NCBI GenBank assembly: GCA_003216955.1
Contig: QCHZ01000006.1
Span: 50,707 to 95,040 of the forward strand
Direction: 5' to 3'
Length of the DNA: 44,334 bases
From: Prochlorococcus sp. AG-402-I21
Lineage (GTDB): Bacteria > Cyanobacteriota > Cyanobacteriia > PCC-6307 > Cyanobiaceae
The position numbers and the translations under genes were made by a program. Shown in pieces: positions 17,113 to 26,635 of this stretch. The notes below the pieces were generated by a model that was not told the origin of the DNA, made no database searches, and was given only the letters and a program-made list of their open reading frames with translations. Every line of letters starts with the position of its first letter. Position 1 is the first letter of the stretch.

Positions 17113-17382
17113 ATGATTGAAACATCCGGCGTGATTGAAAAAGAGCAAGGAAATGGATTCTATCTTGTAACTCTTGAACAGCCCGCTGGACATCAATGCT
17201 TGTGTAGGGCAGCAGGGAAATTGACAAAATTTAGAATAAAATTGCTCGCAGGAGATAAAGTTCTTGTTGAAATAAGTCCCTATGATTTAACAAGAGGTCG
17301 TATTACATATCGAGAAAGAAACGTTGGTCCTGGAGGAGGAAGGCAAGGGGGCAACAGGCCAGGAGGGCCAAGGAAAAGATAA
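17113..17382 (+). CDS. infA: Translation initiation factor IF-1, with Gly/Arg-rich tail
   Basis: IF-1 binds the ribosomal A site during initiation. The first about 70 residues form the S1-type OB fold: TSGVIEKEQGNGFYLVTLE, CRAAGKLTKFRIKLLAGDKV, VEISPYDLTRGRITYRERN. A Gly/Arg/Pro-rich tail of about 19 residues extends past the usual 72-residue length, so the protein is 89 residues. It sits outside any ribosomal-protein cluster; whether the genome has a second infA cannot be seen here. Its stop lies three bases from the convergent NTRC gene. Confidence 0.9.
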   Translation: MIETSGVIEKEQGNGFYLVTLEQPAGHQCLCRAAGKLTKFRIKLLAGDKVLVEISPYDLTRGRITYRERNVGPGGGRQGGNRPGGPRKR

Positions 17383-17385
17383 TCA

Positions 17386-18762
17386 CTAATCAACTAGTTC
17401 ATCTAATGCGGATTTATATTCACTTCTTGCTTTAACACCTTTCCATTGTTTTTTTAATTCCTTATTTTTGAAAAGATGCACTGTTGGAGTTCCGCTCACT
17501 TCGGCTTGTTTAGCAATATCTTGGTCGTTCTCAATATCAATCTCAACACCTATTGCTTTTCCATTTGATTCGTTAAGAACTCTGTGAAGTTGAGGCTTTA
17601 GTATGTGGCAAGGCCCACAACTACTAGATGTATATATTACAAAGAGAGGTTTTTGGGTTTCATGGTACAACTTTCTCAGTGCATAGCTTCCCTTTTGCCA
17701 AGTTTTTTGGGGATCGAAATTTTTCTCGTTACTAACTTCTAAAGTTTTTGATGTTTCAGCCTTTGATGGCTCTAGTTCATCTCGTTTGATAAGAGTTGCT
17801 AGTTTATTTCTTGATAGCCATCTTTCGGCGGCTAGAGCTGCTTTGCAACCACTGCCTGCAGCGGTAACACCTTGACGCCATTCCGAATCAGCAACATCTC
17901 CCGCTGCGTAAACACCTTCCAGTGAAGTTTCTGGTCTCCCAGGTTCTGTTAGTAAGTATCCTTTTGAGTCTGTGGTTAACTGATCTTTGAACAAAGAAGT
18001 GTTGGGAGTATGTCCAATTGCATAAAAAAGGCCTTTAGCTAAGATTTCATCTTCCTGGTTAGTATTTTTTCGTTTAACTTTTAATTTCTCTAGCCATTCA
18101 TTACCTAAAACATCTAAAAGTTCTGTCTCCCAGTGAATAGTAATATTGGAGTTGGCTTCTACTCGGTCGGCCATAGCGGCAGAGGCCTTTAACTTTTTTG
18201 ATCTGACTAATAAATGTACATGACTGCCGTACTTAGTTAGATATTCAGCTTCTTCACAGGCTGAGTCACCTCCTCCAACTACGGCTAATTCTTCGTTTCT
18301 GAATTGAGGAGTTGCTCCATCGCAAATTGCACAGGCACTAATACCTTTGCTCCAAAATGATTTCTCATTTTTAAGACCTAGTCGATTGGCGCTTGCTCCA
18401 GTGGAAATGATTAACGAGTTTGATTTAATATTTTGAGTGGAAGTAGCAATAGAAAAGGGCCTTTTGCTTAAATCAATTGATATTGCATCTTCTTCAATTA
18501 ACTTTGTCCCCCATCTAACAGCTTGAGCTTTGATTAAATCCATCAATTCTGGTCCTTGAACTCCATTAGGGAAACCTGGAAAATTCTCAACAAATGTTGT
18601 GGTCATTAATTGACCACCAGGAATTCCACCTCTCTCAAAACCAGTAATAAGCAATGGCTGTAGATTCGCTCTAGCCGCATATATAGCAGCTGTGTAACCA
18701 GCGGGTCCTGAGCCTAAAATTACTAAATTCTCAGTTTTTAATTCTTTTTTCTCGGCTGGCAT
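17386..18762 (-). CDS. NADPH-dependent thioredoxin reductase C (reductase-thioredoxin fusion)
   Basis: NTRC passes electrons from NADPH through FAD and a built-in thioredoxin to targets such as 2-Cys peroxiredoxin. The reductase part (about 1-320) has the FAD motif [11 protein letters not shown], the redox pair Cys144-Ala-Ile-Cys147, the NADPH site [12 protein letters not shown] and [11 protein letters not shown] linker of about 40 residues leads to a thioredoxin domain with Cys382-Gly-Pro-Cys385 ([12 protein letters not shown]) and cis-proline SGTPTVHLF. At 458 residues it fits cyanobacterial NTRC. The gene is monocistronic as far as can be seen. Confidence 0.96.
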   Translation of the reverse strand: MPAEKKELKTENLVILGSGPAGYTAAIYAARANLQPLLITGFERGGIPGGQLMTTTFVENFPGFPNGVQGPELMDLIKAQAVRWGTKLIEEDAISIDLSKRPFSIATSTQNIKSNSLIISTGASANRLGLKNEKSFWSKGISACAICDGATPQFRNEELAVVGGGDSACEEAEYLTKYGSHVHLLVRSKKLKASAAMADRVEANSNITIHWETELLDVLGNEWLEKLKVKRKNTNQEDEILAKGLFYAIGHTPNTSLFKDQLTTDSKGYLLTEPGRPETSLEGVYAAGDVADSEWRQGVTAAGSGCKAALAAERWLSRNKLATLIKRDELEPSKAETSKTLEVSNEKNFDPQKTWQKGSYALRKLYHETQKPLFVIYTSSSCGPCHILKPQLHRVLNESNGKAIGVEIDIENDQDIAKQAEVSGTPTVHLFKNKELKKQWKGVKARSEYKSALDELVD

Positions 18763-18862
18763 GCCATACCAAAATCACACTGACTTACACGATATAAGAA
18801 AAAATCTTCAAAGTGTATTTAAAGCATAAAAAGGATTATTTAAAATCTCCTTTTTTTGAAAA

Positions 18863-19093
18863 TCAAAGCTCTAAAAGTTCATCTGCGTCATAATTTTCTT
18901 TTTGAAAATTAGGAACTTGTAACGTTGAAGCTTTTAATCCCTCTGGGTAAGTGTTGATACATGTAATCCATTCACAGAATTCCTGGCTGATAGCGTAACT
19001 ATCTTCATATCTTTCCACGCTATCAAGTAGAGCTATTCTGCTTGCTGCCCAACAGCTTGCTATACTTATTCTCTTGTTGTAAGAAGCATTCAT
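18863..19093 (-). CDS. Small conserved hypothetical protein
   Basis: Not recognised as a named family. From the ATG at 19093 it has 76 residues, starting MNASYNKRISIASCWAASR and ending with an acidic YDADELLEL tail. Three cysteines are present from this start (SCWAA, EFCEW, TCINT). The 19093 start is preferred because GGGGA lies about eight bases before it; an upstream ATG at 19123 would add ten residues without such a site. No signal peptide or membrane segment is seen. It is probably a soluble protein of unknown role. Confidence 0.6.
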   Translation of the reverse strand: MNASYNKRISIASCWAASRIALLDSVERYEDSYAISQEFCEWITCINTYPEGLKASTLQVPNFQKENYDADELLEL

Positions 19094-19300
19094 AATTAAT
19101 CCCCAACGAGCACACCTTGACATGCCATTGGTAGATTAACTTGTGTTTTTTGGTACAAATTTGCGTTTTGTCTGGAAAACGAAATTATCACTTAAGATTT
19201 TAGATTTCCTTAATATTTGGGTTTAAGCATGTTCTTTGAAGATAACGTCAATATTGATAGCTAATTAATATGATTCTTTAGATAATTATTGACTAAGAAA

Positions 19301-19879
19301 TTAAACTGCTTCTGTATGATTGATTAATAGTTTTTCAACATCATTAATGCCCTCAATTGCTGCATTTTTAGCTAACTCGTAATCGCCATTGGCTTCGTCC
19401 TCTAATGCTTTGGCTATCTTATTTGTTAACTCTTCTTTTTTGTCTTCGATCATTACTATTATTTCATTCTCTATCACTTTTCTAACTGCTTTAGACGGTA
19501 ATTTGTCATCTTTCGCTTCAGCAAATGTTCCTTGTACAAGTTCTTGAATAAATAATCGATGAACTTCACTGCTTCTTAAAAAACTTTCAGTAGCATTGAT
19601 GATCCCTTCAACCAAAGCTTCGTCTGGCTCAGATTCTTTGTTTGCAAGTTTGAATTCCCAGTCAAGATGTTTTCTCTGCCAACCAGAAGAATGAAGGCTT
19701 GGCATCACTGTTTGAGAAAAAGTATCTACAGACATTTCGTAAATTCGTTCTGCTAATCTCTCACACCATTCTTTGCCATGACTTTGTAGATTTTTTTGCA
19801 TGGCTGTTCTTGGAACAGCATGCCCACCGTGATGGCTATGACATACACCATCAGGACATTCGATAGCAGTGAGGCTCAT
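19301..19879 (-). CDS. Conserved hypothetical protein, largely helical
   Basis: No named family. The 192-residue protein (from ATG 19879) starts MSLTAIECPDGVCHSHHGGH, a Cys/His-rich stretch that could bind metal. Long acidic and basic helices follow (for example VHRLFIQELVQGTFAEA and AVRKVIENEIIVMIEDKK). Other in-frame starts at 19915 (ATG) and 19921 (TTG) exist, and no ribosome site clearly decides. It is divergent from pntA with about 130 bases between starts. It may be a picocyanobacterial core protein, but the function is unknown. Confidence 0.7.
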   Translation of the reverse strand: MSLTAIECPDGVCHSHHGGHAVPRTAMQKNLQSHGKEWCERLAERIYEMSVDTFSQTVMPSLHSSGWQRKHLDWEFKLANKESEPDEALVEGIINATESFLRSSEVHRLFIQELVQGTFAEAKDDKLPSKAVRKVIENEIIVMIEDKKEELTNKIAKALEDEANGDYELAKNAAIEGINDVEKLLINHTEAV

Positions 19880-20011
19880 TTTTTCTTGTTCGATAACATT
19901 TCTTATTTCCTTCATAGCCAAGGAAAACTATTAGGAAAACCTTTCTTAACTAAAAATGCTGGTATTCAAACCTTTCCTCTTCTAATCTGAAGGAGGATCA
20001 ATATTTTTACT

Positions 20012-21157
20012 TTGGTTAGTTTCTTAATTCCCTGCGAATCAGCTTTAGATGAAACACGCGTTTCTGCTACTCCAGAGACAGTTAAAAAGTTTTTGGACTT
20101 GGGCTGTAAAGTTTTTTTTGAAAAAGGTGCAGGAGAGTCTGCAGGTTTTCTAGATAATTCTTATTTGGAGGCTGGGGCTGAATTAGTTGAAAAGGAAAAT
20201 AATGAGGTAAAAAAAATAGTTGATATTGTTTTATGCGTTAAAACTCCTGAAGAAAAATTTCTTTCACATTTAAAATCAGGCTCTTTCCTTGTGGGCTTAT
20301 TGGATCCTTATGGGAATAAATTATTAGCCGAAAAATTAAAATCCCAAAAAATTTCTGCCATTTCTTTGGAGTTGCTTCCGAGAATTAGTAGAGCGCAATC
20401 ATCAGATGCATTATCTTCGCAGGCAAATATAGCTGGATATAAATCAGTACTTTTAGCGGCTAGTGCTCTTGATCGATATTTCCCAATGTTAATGACAGCT
20501 GCTGGTACTATTCAGCCTTCAAAAGTTGTTATTTTGGGTGCCGGGGTCGCAGGACTGCAAGCTATTGCGACGGCAAAAAGACTAGGTGCTGTTGTTTATG
20601 TGAGTGATATTCGAGAGGCTGTTAAGGAGCAAGTTGAATCTCTGGGAGCAAGATTTATTGAGCTTCCAAAGATTGATGAAACTCCATCAGAGTCAGGAGG
20701 ATATGCAAAACAAGTTTCTGATGAATTTCTGATTGCACAAAGAAAAGAATTGGCAATTCAGTTATCTGAAGCTGATGTAGCAATTTGTACTGCTCAGGTG
20801 CCTGGTAAAAAAGCCCCTAAACTTATTGATGAGAATATGTTGGATGATATGCGTCCTGGTTCGGTAGTGGTTGACCTCGCTGTGCTTAGTGGTGGTAATT
20901 GTGCATGTTCAAAGCCAGGAGAAACTATTGTTAGAAGAGGGGTCAAGATTATTGGTGCTTCTGATCTGCCCTGTTCAATTCCCAATCATGCCAGTTCTTT
21001 GTATTCGAGAAATTTATTGTCTCTTCTTCAACCAATGTTTAAAGAGGGTAAGTTTTTAATTGATAACGATGATGAGCTTATTGCTGGTTCTTTGATTAGT
21101 AAGGATGGAGTAATACTCAAATCGGAGATTATTGAGAATGGAGGAACTAGTTCATGA
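20012..21157 (+). CDS. pntA: NAD(P) transhydrogenase alpha subunit, part 1 (NAD(H)-binding)
   Basis: This is the soluble domain I of proton-translocating transhydrogenase, which transfers hydride between NAD(H) and NADP(H). The alpha chain is split in two genes, as in other cyanobacteria. The 381-residue protein has FLIPCESALDETRVSATP at its start and the nucleotide fold KVVILGAGVAGLQAIATAKR. VVDLAVLSGGNCACSKPGE and the loop SGGYAKQVSDEF that closes over the site are also present. The start is TTG at 20012, with AAGGAGGA 14 bases upstream, an unusually long gap. The stop overlaps pntA2 by four bases. Confidence 0.95.
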   Translation: MVSFLIPCESALDETRVSATPETVKKFLDLGCKVFFEKGAGESAGFLDNSYLEAGAELVEKENNEVKKIVDIVLCVKTPEEKFLSHLKSGSFLVGLLDPYGNKLLAEKLKSQKISAISLELLPRISRAQSSDALSSQANIAGYKSVLLAASALDRYFPMLMTAAGTIQPSKVVILGAGVAGLQAIATAKRLGAVVYVSDIREAVKEQVESLGARFIELPKIDETPSESGGYAKQVSDEFLIAQRKELAIQLSEADVAICTAQVPGKKAPKLIDENMLDDMRPGSVVVDLAVLSGGNCACSKPGETIVRRGVKIIGASDLPCSIPNHASSLYSRNLLSLLQPMFKEGKFLIDNDDELIAGSLISKDGVILKSEIIENGGTSS

Positions 21158-21447
21158 GTTTTTTTAGTGAAGCTCTTTGGGTGCTTCTCCTTGGAAGCCT
21201 TTTGGGGTTGGAGCTTATAGGTAAGGTTCCTCCAACTTTGCACACTCCACTAATGAGTGGGGCTAATGCAATTTCAGGTATCACGATGCTTGCAGCTTTA
21301 ACATTAATAATAAAATCTGGAGAAAATTTACCTTTACTAATAATTGGATCAATATCTCTTGGATTTGCTTTGTTTAATGTAATTGGCGGTTTCCTTGTTA
21401 CAGACAGGATGCTTGCAATGTTTAGTCGTAAAAAAACTCGTAAATAG
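21154..21447 (+). CDS. NAD(P) transhydrogenase alpha subunit, part 2 (membrane)
   Basis: A 97-residue membrane protein that forms part of the proton channel (domain II) of transhydrogenase; commonly called pntA2. Helices are LWVLLLGSLLGLELIG, then TPLMSGANAISGITMLAAL, then LLIIGSISLGFALFNVIGG, and it ends with the family tail FLVTDRMLAMFSRKK. The ATG lies in a four-base overlap with pntA, and pntB follows after 11 bases, so the three are one operon. Confidence 0.95.
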   Translation: MSFFSEALWVLLLGSLLGLELIGKVPPTLHTPLMSGANAISGITMLAALTLIIKSGENLPLLIIGSISLGFALFNVIGGFLVTDRMLAMFSRKKTRK

Positions 21448-21458
21448 GATTATCTCTT

Positions 21459-22898
21459 ATGACTTTTATTGCTCCCGTTAAGTTTGCTATTGATCTACTG
21501 GCAGTTTTATTGCTTGCTTTAGGTATTAAAGGCCTTTCAAAAGTTAGATCAGCAAGAGAGGCAAATAGGCTTGCCGCCATTGCAATGATATTGGCTGCTT
21601 TTGGAGTGTTGCTTAACTCTCAAGGAACCATAGGCATTTCTATTAACTCTTGGATTTGGATAATTTGTGGAACTTTAATAGGAGGCCTTTTAGGCGCCAT
21701 AACTGCTAAAAGGGTTCCAATGACTGCGATGCCTGAGGTAGTAGCTTTGTTTAATGGCTGTGGAGGAATGTCATCCCTATTGGTTGCACTTGGCGTGGCT
21801 TTGTTCCCATCTGCAGACGGCTCAGATGGTGTAGTCGGTGAACTTATTAGAAATTTCTCAATAGTCGTTTCACTTTTTGTTGGAGCCATTACATTCTCTG
21901 GATCAATTGTTGCAATGGCTAAGCTTCAAGGTTGGTTGTCTACACCTTCTTGGACGCAAAGCAAAGCTAGGCATTTCTTTAATATTCTTTGTGCTGTTAT
22001 TGCTTTGATAGGTGGAATCTATCTTTCAATTGATGGACAAAATGGTCTCTTTCTTATTGTAGTTGCTTCATTTTTGCTTGGTATTGGAGTGACTCTTCCT
22101 ATTGGTGGAGCTGATATGCCAGTAGTTATATCCTTGTTAAATAGCTACTCAGGAGTTGCAGCAGCAGCAGCAGGTTTTGTTGTTGGTAGTCAACTTTTGA
22201 TTGTCGCCGGTGCCATGGTTGGAGCTGCTGGATTGATACTTACTCAAGTAATGTGCGATGGCATGAACAGATCTTTAGTTTCTGTATTATTTGGAGGTGC
22301 ACTTGGAGCTAGTTCTGTTGCTTCAGGAGGTGGAGGGGGAGAATATACAAATATAACTAGTTGCAGTCCAGAAGAATGTGCACTCACTTTGGAGGCAGCA
22401 GAGAGAGTCGTAATTGTTCCTGGCTATGGTCTTGCTGTAGCACAGGCTCAGCACACTCTAAGAGAGGTTACAAGGGTTTTAGAAAACGCCGACATTGAAG
22501 TCACATATGCTATCCATCCTGTTGCAGGAAGGATGCCTGGTCATATGAACGTTCTGTTGGCAGAAGCAGATGTTCCTTATGAGCAATTAAAAGAAATGGA
22601 TGTAATCAATCCTGAATTTCCTGGGACGGATGTTGTATTGGTTCTAGGAGCGAATGATGTAGTTAACCCTCAGGCTAAGAATGATCAGACTTCACCCTTG
22701 TATGGAATGCCAGTTTTAGATGTTCAAGAAGCTAGAACAGTATTTGTTGTTAAGAGAGGAATGAGTGCTGGATATTCAGGAATAAAAAATGACCTTTTTG
22801 ATTTGCAAAATACTTCTATGGTCTTTGGTGATGCAAAAAAGGTTCTTGGAGATCTTTTATTGGAATTAAAGGAGCTTGGAGTTGGAAGTAAAGGATAA
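21459..22898 (+). CDS. pntB: NAD(P) transhydrogenase beta subunit
   Basis: PntB holds most of the membrane proton channel and the NADP(H)-binding domain III. The first about 270 residues contain eight or more membrane helices, including MTAMPEVVALFNGCGGMSS and ADMPVVISLLNSYSGVAAA. The C-terminal domain has the NADP site VIVPGYGLAVAQAQH, YAIHPVAGRMPGHMNVLLAEA and VLVLGANDVVNPQA. The 479-residue length is normal. It is last of the transhydrogenase genes and overlaps the start of the next gene. Confidence 0.97.
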   Translation: MTFIAPVKFAIDLLAVLLLALGIKGLSKVRSAREANRLAAIAMILAAFGVLLNSQGTIGISINSWIWIICGTLIGGLLGAITAKRVPMTAMPEVVALFNGCGGMSSLLVALGVALFPSADGSDGVVGELIRNFSIVVSLFVGAITFSGSIVAMAKLQGWLSTPSWTQSKARHFFNILCAVIALIGGIYLSIDGQNGLFLIVVASFLLGIGVTLPIGGADMPVVISLLNSYSGVAAAAAGFVVGSQLLIVAGAMVGAAGLILTQVMCDGMNRSLVSVLFGGALGASSVASGGGGGEYTNITSCSPEECALTLEAAERVVIVPGYGLAVAQAQHTLREVTRVLENADIEVTYAIHPVAGRMPGHMNVLLAEADVPYEQLKEMDVINPEFPGTDVVLVLGANDVVNPQAKNDQTSPLYGMPVLDVQEARTVFVVKRGMSAGYSGIKNDLFDLQNTSMVFGDAKKVLGDLLLELKELGVGSKG

Positions 22899-23982
22899 TT
22901 TTAAAAAAGAAGATTTACTTTCAGATTTAGGAATAAGTACTTTTAAAGAGCGTATCCCTTGGATTGGTCCTGACCTTCAGACACTAAGAGATACATTTGC
23001 CTCTGATGAATTGCCTGATGTCAACTCATCAGAAATTCGTATACCTGTACCGCCTCTTAAAAGTAGAAAAACAGGAGGAGGATCATTAGTTGCTTACTTG
23101 GATAAACCACTAAGTTCCTTGCGCATCAATGGTTTAGTTCTGCTTCTGCATGGACTTGGTGGCTCTACTCGTAGAAGAGGTTTGACTAGGATGGCGAACG
23201 CTTTGGTGCAATCAAACTTCGCTGTTTTGAAACTTAATTTGAGAGGTTCAGATCCTTGTAGAAACTTTGTCGATGGTACCTATGCTGCTGAGTGCAATAG
23301 TGATTTAATGCCTGTCTTAAAGCGAGCCAGAGAGATTTCATATCAATTAACTAATCACTATCAATGTTCAGAAAACATTCCTCTTTTTGGTGCTGGGATC
23401 TCTTTAGGTGGAACTATTCTTTTAAATGCTTGCATGTTTGATGAGTCTTTATTAGATGGTTTGGTATGTATCAGTAGTCCTCTGGATTTGAATGAATGTA
23501 GTTCTTCTATTGAAAGACCGAGAAATTTTATTTATCAAAAATGGTTGTTAAATCGTTTAATTAAGCAAACTTTAGAAGATCCTTTTGGGATTGAAGAAAG
23601 AGAAAAGAATGCATTACTAATGAATAAAAAAGATAAAAAAAGAAAAATAAATGACATTAGATCTTTTGATAATTTGATAACTGCTCCAAGATGGGGATAT
23701 AAAGATGTTGCGGAATATTATATAAAAGCATCTCCTTTCTTCTCTCTTATGAAAAATGACAAATCCCTTCCTAAAACATTATTTATACAATCTAAAGATG
23801 ATCCTTGGGTGCCTTTCTTGGCTGCTGAAAAACTAATGGAAAAAATGAGATTTTCTAATAATCAAAAAGTGAATAAATTTATTTTTACTAAGAAAGGTGG
23901 TCACAATGGATTTCATGGAGTTAAAGGTTGTTGGGGGGATCAAGTTGTTTCTAAATGGTTTTTATCTTTGAAAAATATTTAA
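22882..23982 (+). CDS. YheT-type alpha/beta hydrolase
   Basis: A predicted esterase of the YheT/ABHD family, 366 residues from the TTG at 22882. That start is favoured over the TTG at 22876 because AAAGGAG lies seven bases before it. Family hallmarks are [10 protein letters not shown] near the N-terminus, [23 protein letters not shown], the nucleophile elbow GAGISLGG, the acid in SKDDPWVP and the histidine in GGHNGFHG. The substrate is unknown. It starts inside the end of pntB, so it is probably read from the same mRNA. Its stop codon shares TTAA with the convergent dxr. Confidence 0.88.
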   Translation: MEVKDNFKKEDLLSDLGISTFKERIPWIGPDLQTLRDTFASDELPDVNSSEIRIPVPPLKSRKTGGGSLVAYLDKPLSSLRINGLVLLLHGLGGSTRRRGLTRMANALVQSNFAVLKLNLRGSDPCRNFVDGTYAAECNSDLMPVLKRAREISYQLTNHYQCSENIPLFGAGISLGGTILLNACMFDESLLDGLVCISSPLDLNECSSSIERPRNFIYQKWLLNRLIKQTLEDPFGIEEREKNALLMNKKDKKRKINDIRSFDNLITAPRWGYKDVAEYYIKASPFFSLMKNDKSLPKTLFIQSKDDPWVPFLAAEKLMEKMRFSNNQKVNKFIFTKKGGHNGFHGVKGCWGDQVVSKWFLSLKNI

Positions 23983-25223
23983 TCTGATGCTGCAATTTTT
24001 GTAATATTCTTTTTTGAATAATTTAAGACTTCTTTTCTGGCCCAGCTGTCAATTTCAAGAATTTCACTAAGACTTGGACTTAGATTAAGATCGTATTTAT
24101 GTTTCTCACAAATCGCCTCAATTACTTTTGGAATATCGATAAATTTAAATCTTTCTTCTAGAAATAATTCTACTGCTTTTTCATTAGCTGCATTAAGCAC
24201 TGCTGGCATTGTGCCTCCTGATCTACCTGCGTTGTAAGCAAGTTCCATGCATGGATATTTTTTTGTATCTGGTTCCCTGAAAGTTAAATTTCTCACCTCT
24301 GTAAGTTTTAATCTTGGCCAGGGTGTTTTAAGCCGACCAGGCCAACTTAAACAATACAAAATAGGGAGCTTCATATCTGGCCATCCCAATTGAGCTAAAA
24401 CTGATGAATCATCCAATTCAACCATCGAATGAATGATGCTTTGTGGATGGATAATGATTTCGATTTGATCATATGAAAGACCAAAAAGATAATGCGCTTC
24501 AATGACTTCGAGACCCTTATTCATAAGGGTTGCAGAATCTACAGTTATTTTCTTTCCCATGCTCCAATTAGGATGGCTAGTCGCATCCTTAACAGTGGCT
24601 TTAGCCAAATCTTCTGCTTTCCAATCTCTAAAAGCTCCACCTGAGGCAGTTAGTTGAATGGATTTAAATCCAGGAGTAGGCACTCCAGTTGAGAGCCTTG
24701 CATTTTCAGCCCATGGCGTTCCTTGGAGACATTGAAATATCGCTGAATGTTCAGAATCTGCCGGTAAGAGCCTACTTCCACTTTTTTTTAAAGCAGGAAT
24801 GACAACTGGTCCTGCTGCTATAAGAGTTTCTTTATTTGCTAGAGCTAGATCCTTTCCTGCTTGAATAGCTGCAAGTGTTGGTAAGAGGCCTGCACAGCCA
24901 ACTATTCCAGTCACAACAAGATCTGCACTTCCCCAAGCCGCTGCAGTATTAAGTCCTTCTGCTCCTGCTAGCAATAACGGCTTCTTTAATATTTTTGAAT
25001 CTTCAATAAGACTATTTATTCTCCTAGAAAGTTCAGTTAGAAGTGATTCATCTGCTAGTGAAACAACTTCAGGTTGATGGGTTTCAACTTGTTTGACTAC
25101 TAAATCAAGGTTCTTTCCTGCTGTTATTGCGACAATTTTGAATTGATCAGGAAACTCCTCTGCAATTTGAAGGGTCTGAGTTCCAATAGATCCTGTTGAG
25201 CCTAAAACGCTTATGGCTTTCAC
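23979..25223 (-). CDS. dxr: 1-deoxy-D-xylulose 5-phosphate reductoisomerase
   Basis: Dxr makes 2-C-methyl-D-erythritol 4-phosphate, the committed step of the MEP isoprenoid pathway that feeds carotenoids, phytol and quinones. The NADPH motif [13 protein letters not shown] is at the N-terminus. Metal and substrate residues are in [45 protein letters not shown] and [12 protein letters not shown]. The 414-residue length is normal for the family. It is a single gene, divergent from the symporter gene, and overlaps the convergent hydrolase by four bases. Confidence 0.98.
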   Translation of the reverse strand: MKAISVLGSTGSIGTQTLQIAEEFPDQFKIVAITAGKNLDLVVKQVETHQPEVVSLADESLLTELSRRINSLIEDSKILKKPLLLAGAEGLNTAAAWGSADLVVTGIVGCAGLLPTLAAIQAGKDLALANKETLIAAGPVVIPALKKSGSRLLPADSEHSAIFQCLQGTPWAENARLSTGVPTPGFKSIQLTASGGAFRDWKAEDLAKATVKDATSHPNWSMGKKITVDSATLMNKGLEVIEAHYLFGLSYDQIEIIIHPQSIIHSMVELDDSSVLAQLGWPDMKLPILYCLSWPGRLKTPWPRLKLTEVRNLTFREPDTKKYPCMELAYNAGRSGGTMPAVLNAANEKAVELFLEERFKFIDIPKVIEAICEKHKYDLNLSPSLSEILEIDSWARKEVLNYSKKNITKIAASD

Positions 25224-25315
25224 ATTGTGAAGGCAAGTATGACCAGTCTCCCATTTAAAGGTATAACCCAGTTAGGTATTTACCAGTTTCTTCTGGATTT
25301 TAATAGAGATTTATT

Positions 25316-26635
25316 ATGCAAGAAAGGGAACAATGGAGATCAGGACTGGGATTCGCGCTTGCCGCGGCTGGTAGTGCTGTAGGCCTTGGAAACCTTTGGG
25401 GCTTCGCTTATAGGTCATCTCAAGGAGGTGGACTTGCTTTTATTATTCTTTATGTGTTGGTTGTTTTAGTTGTTTGCCTACCTGTCTTAGTGGCAGAGAT
25501 GGTCTTGGGAAGAAGTACTGCAAGTAGTCCTTTTCTTGCGCCAATCAAAGCTGCTGGAGAAAATTGGAAGCCTTTAGGTTGGTTATTCGCAATAGCTTCT
25601 TGTGGAATCCTTTCCTATTACGCTGTGATAATGGGATGGACAATTGATACTTTCTTCCATTCCTTATTCATCGGCCTACCCTCTGATATGAGTGAGGCGG
25701 GAGAATTTTTCGGTAAAATTAGTAGTGGTAATAGTGTATTTGTAGGCCAAATAATAAGCTTATTATTAACCGCTTTAGTTGTAGTTGCAGGAGTACGTGG
25801 AGGCATAGAAAAACTAACAAAATGGGCAATGCCTTTTTTATTTGGACTCCTTTTGTTGTTAGCTATTTGGGCTGCAACTTTATCTGGTGCATGGGAAGGG
25901 TATACATCGTTTTTACTTAAATGGGATTCATCTCAACTTTTTGATAAAAACACAATAAGTAATGCATTCAAGCAGGCTTTCTTTTCTTTAAGTTTGGGCA
26001 TTGGAATTATGGTTGCCTATTCTTCATATCTGAAACGTACAAATCACCTTCCTAAAGAAGCTTTGAGAGTTGCAACTTTGGATACTGCTGTTGGTTTACT
26101 AGCCGGCTTGATTACATTCCCAGTTGTTATGAGTTTTGGCTTGAAAGATGTTGTAAGTGAATCAACCGTTGGAACTTTATTTATTGCTCTTCCAACTGGA
26201 TTCGCAAATCTTGGATTGTTTGGGAGATTGATTGCTGCTGTTTTCTTTGGTTTGGCTTTTATCGCTGCTATTACTTCTTCTGTTTCTTTAATGGAAGTAC
26301 CAGTATCTTCTTTTATGGACAGGCTTAATTGGAGTAGGAAGAAGGCAGTTTGGGCTTCAACTTTATTGATTTTCTTGATTGGAATACCGTCAGCTATCTC
26401 CACGGACTTTTTAGGCAAGTCCGATGCTATTTGTAATACACTATTGATCTTAGGTGGTCTTATGATTTCAATTCTTTTGGGTTGGATTGTTCCAAATCGT
26501 TATGATGAGGATCTTTTAAATTCTAATTTAAGAGTTAGAAGGTACCTAAAGTTTATGCTTCGCTGGGTGTCTCCACCAGTTATTGCTATTGGACTTTATT
26601 TAACAGTGTTATCTACAATAGAAACATTTGCTTAA
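25316..26635 (+). CDS. Sodium-dependent transporter of the neurotransmitter:sodium symporter (LeuT) family
   Basis: An inner-membrane sodium-coupled uptake protein, probably for an amino acid. The 439-residue chain has about 11-12 membrane helices. It opens with the family signature LGFALAAAGSAVGLGNLWGFAY (broken helix 1), which includes sodium-site residues. Later, SLSLGIGIMVAYSSYLKR corresponds to the broken helix 6. Bacterial members are 430-520 residues, so it is full length. The substrate cannot be read reliably. Its TAA stop shares TTAA with the convergent cysS. Confidence 0.92.
   Translation: MQEREQWRSGLGFALAAAGSAVGLGNLWGFAYRSSQGGGLAFIILYVLVVLVVCLPVLVAEMVLGRSTASSPFLAPIKAAGENWKPLGWLFAIASCGILSYYAVIMGWTIDTFFHSLFIGLPSDMSEAGEFFGKISSGNSVFVGQIISLLLTALVVVAGVRGGIEKLTKWAMPFLFGLLLLLAIWAATLSGAWEGYTSFLLKWDSSQLFDKNTISNAFKQAFFSLSLGIGIMVAYSSYLKRTNHLPKEALRVATLDTAVGLLAGLITFPVVMSFGLKDVVSESTVGTLFIALPTGFANLGLFGRLIAAVFFGLAFIAAITSSVSLMEVPVSSFMDRLNWSRKKAVWASTLLIFLIGIPSAISTDFLGKSDAICNTLLILGGLMISILLGWIVPNRYDEDLLNSNLRVRRYLKFMLRWVSPPVIAIGLYLTVLSTIETFA

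Noticed and set aside
26044-26418. Minus-strand 124-residue frame inside the LeuT-family gene
   Set aside because: It lies wholly within a well-supported membrane transporter on the other strand and has no domain, ribosome site or operon context.
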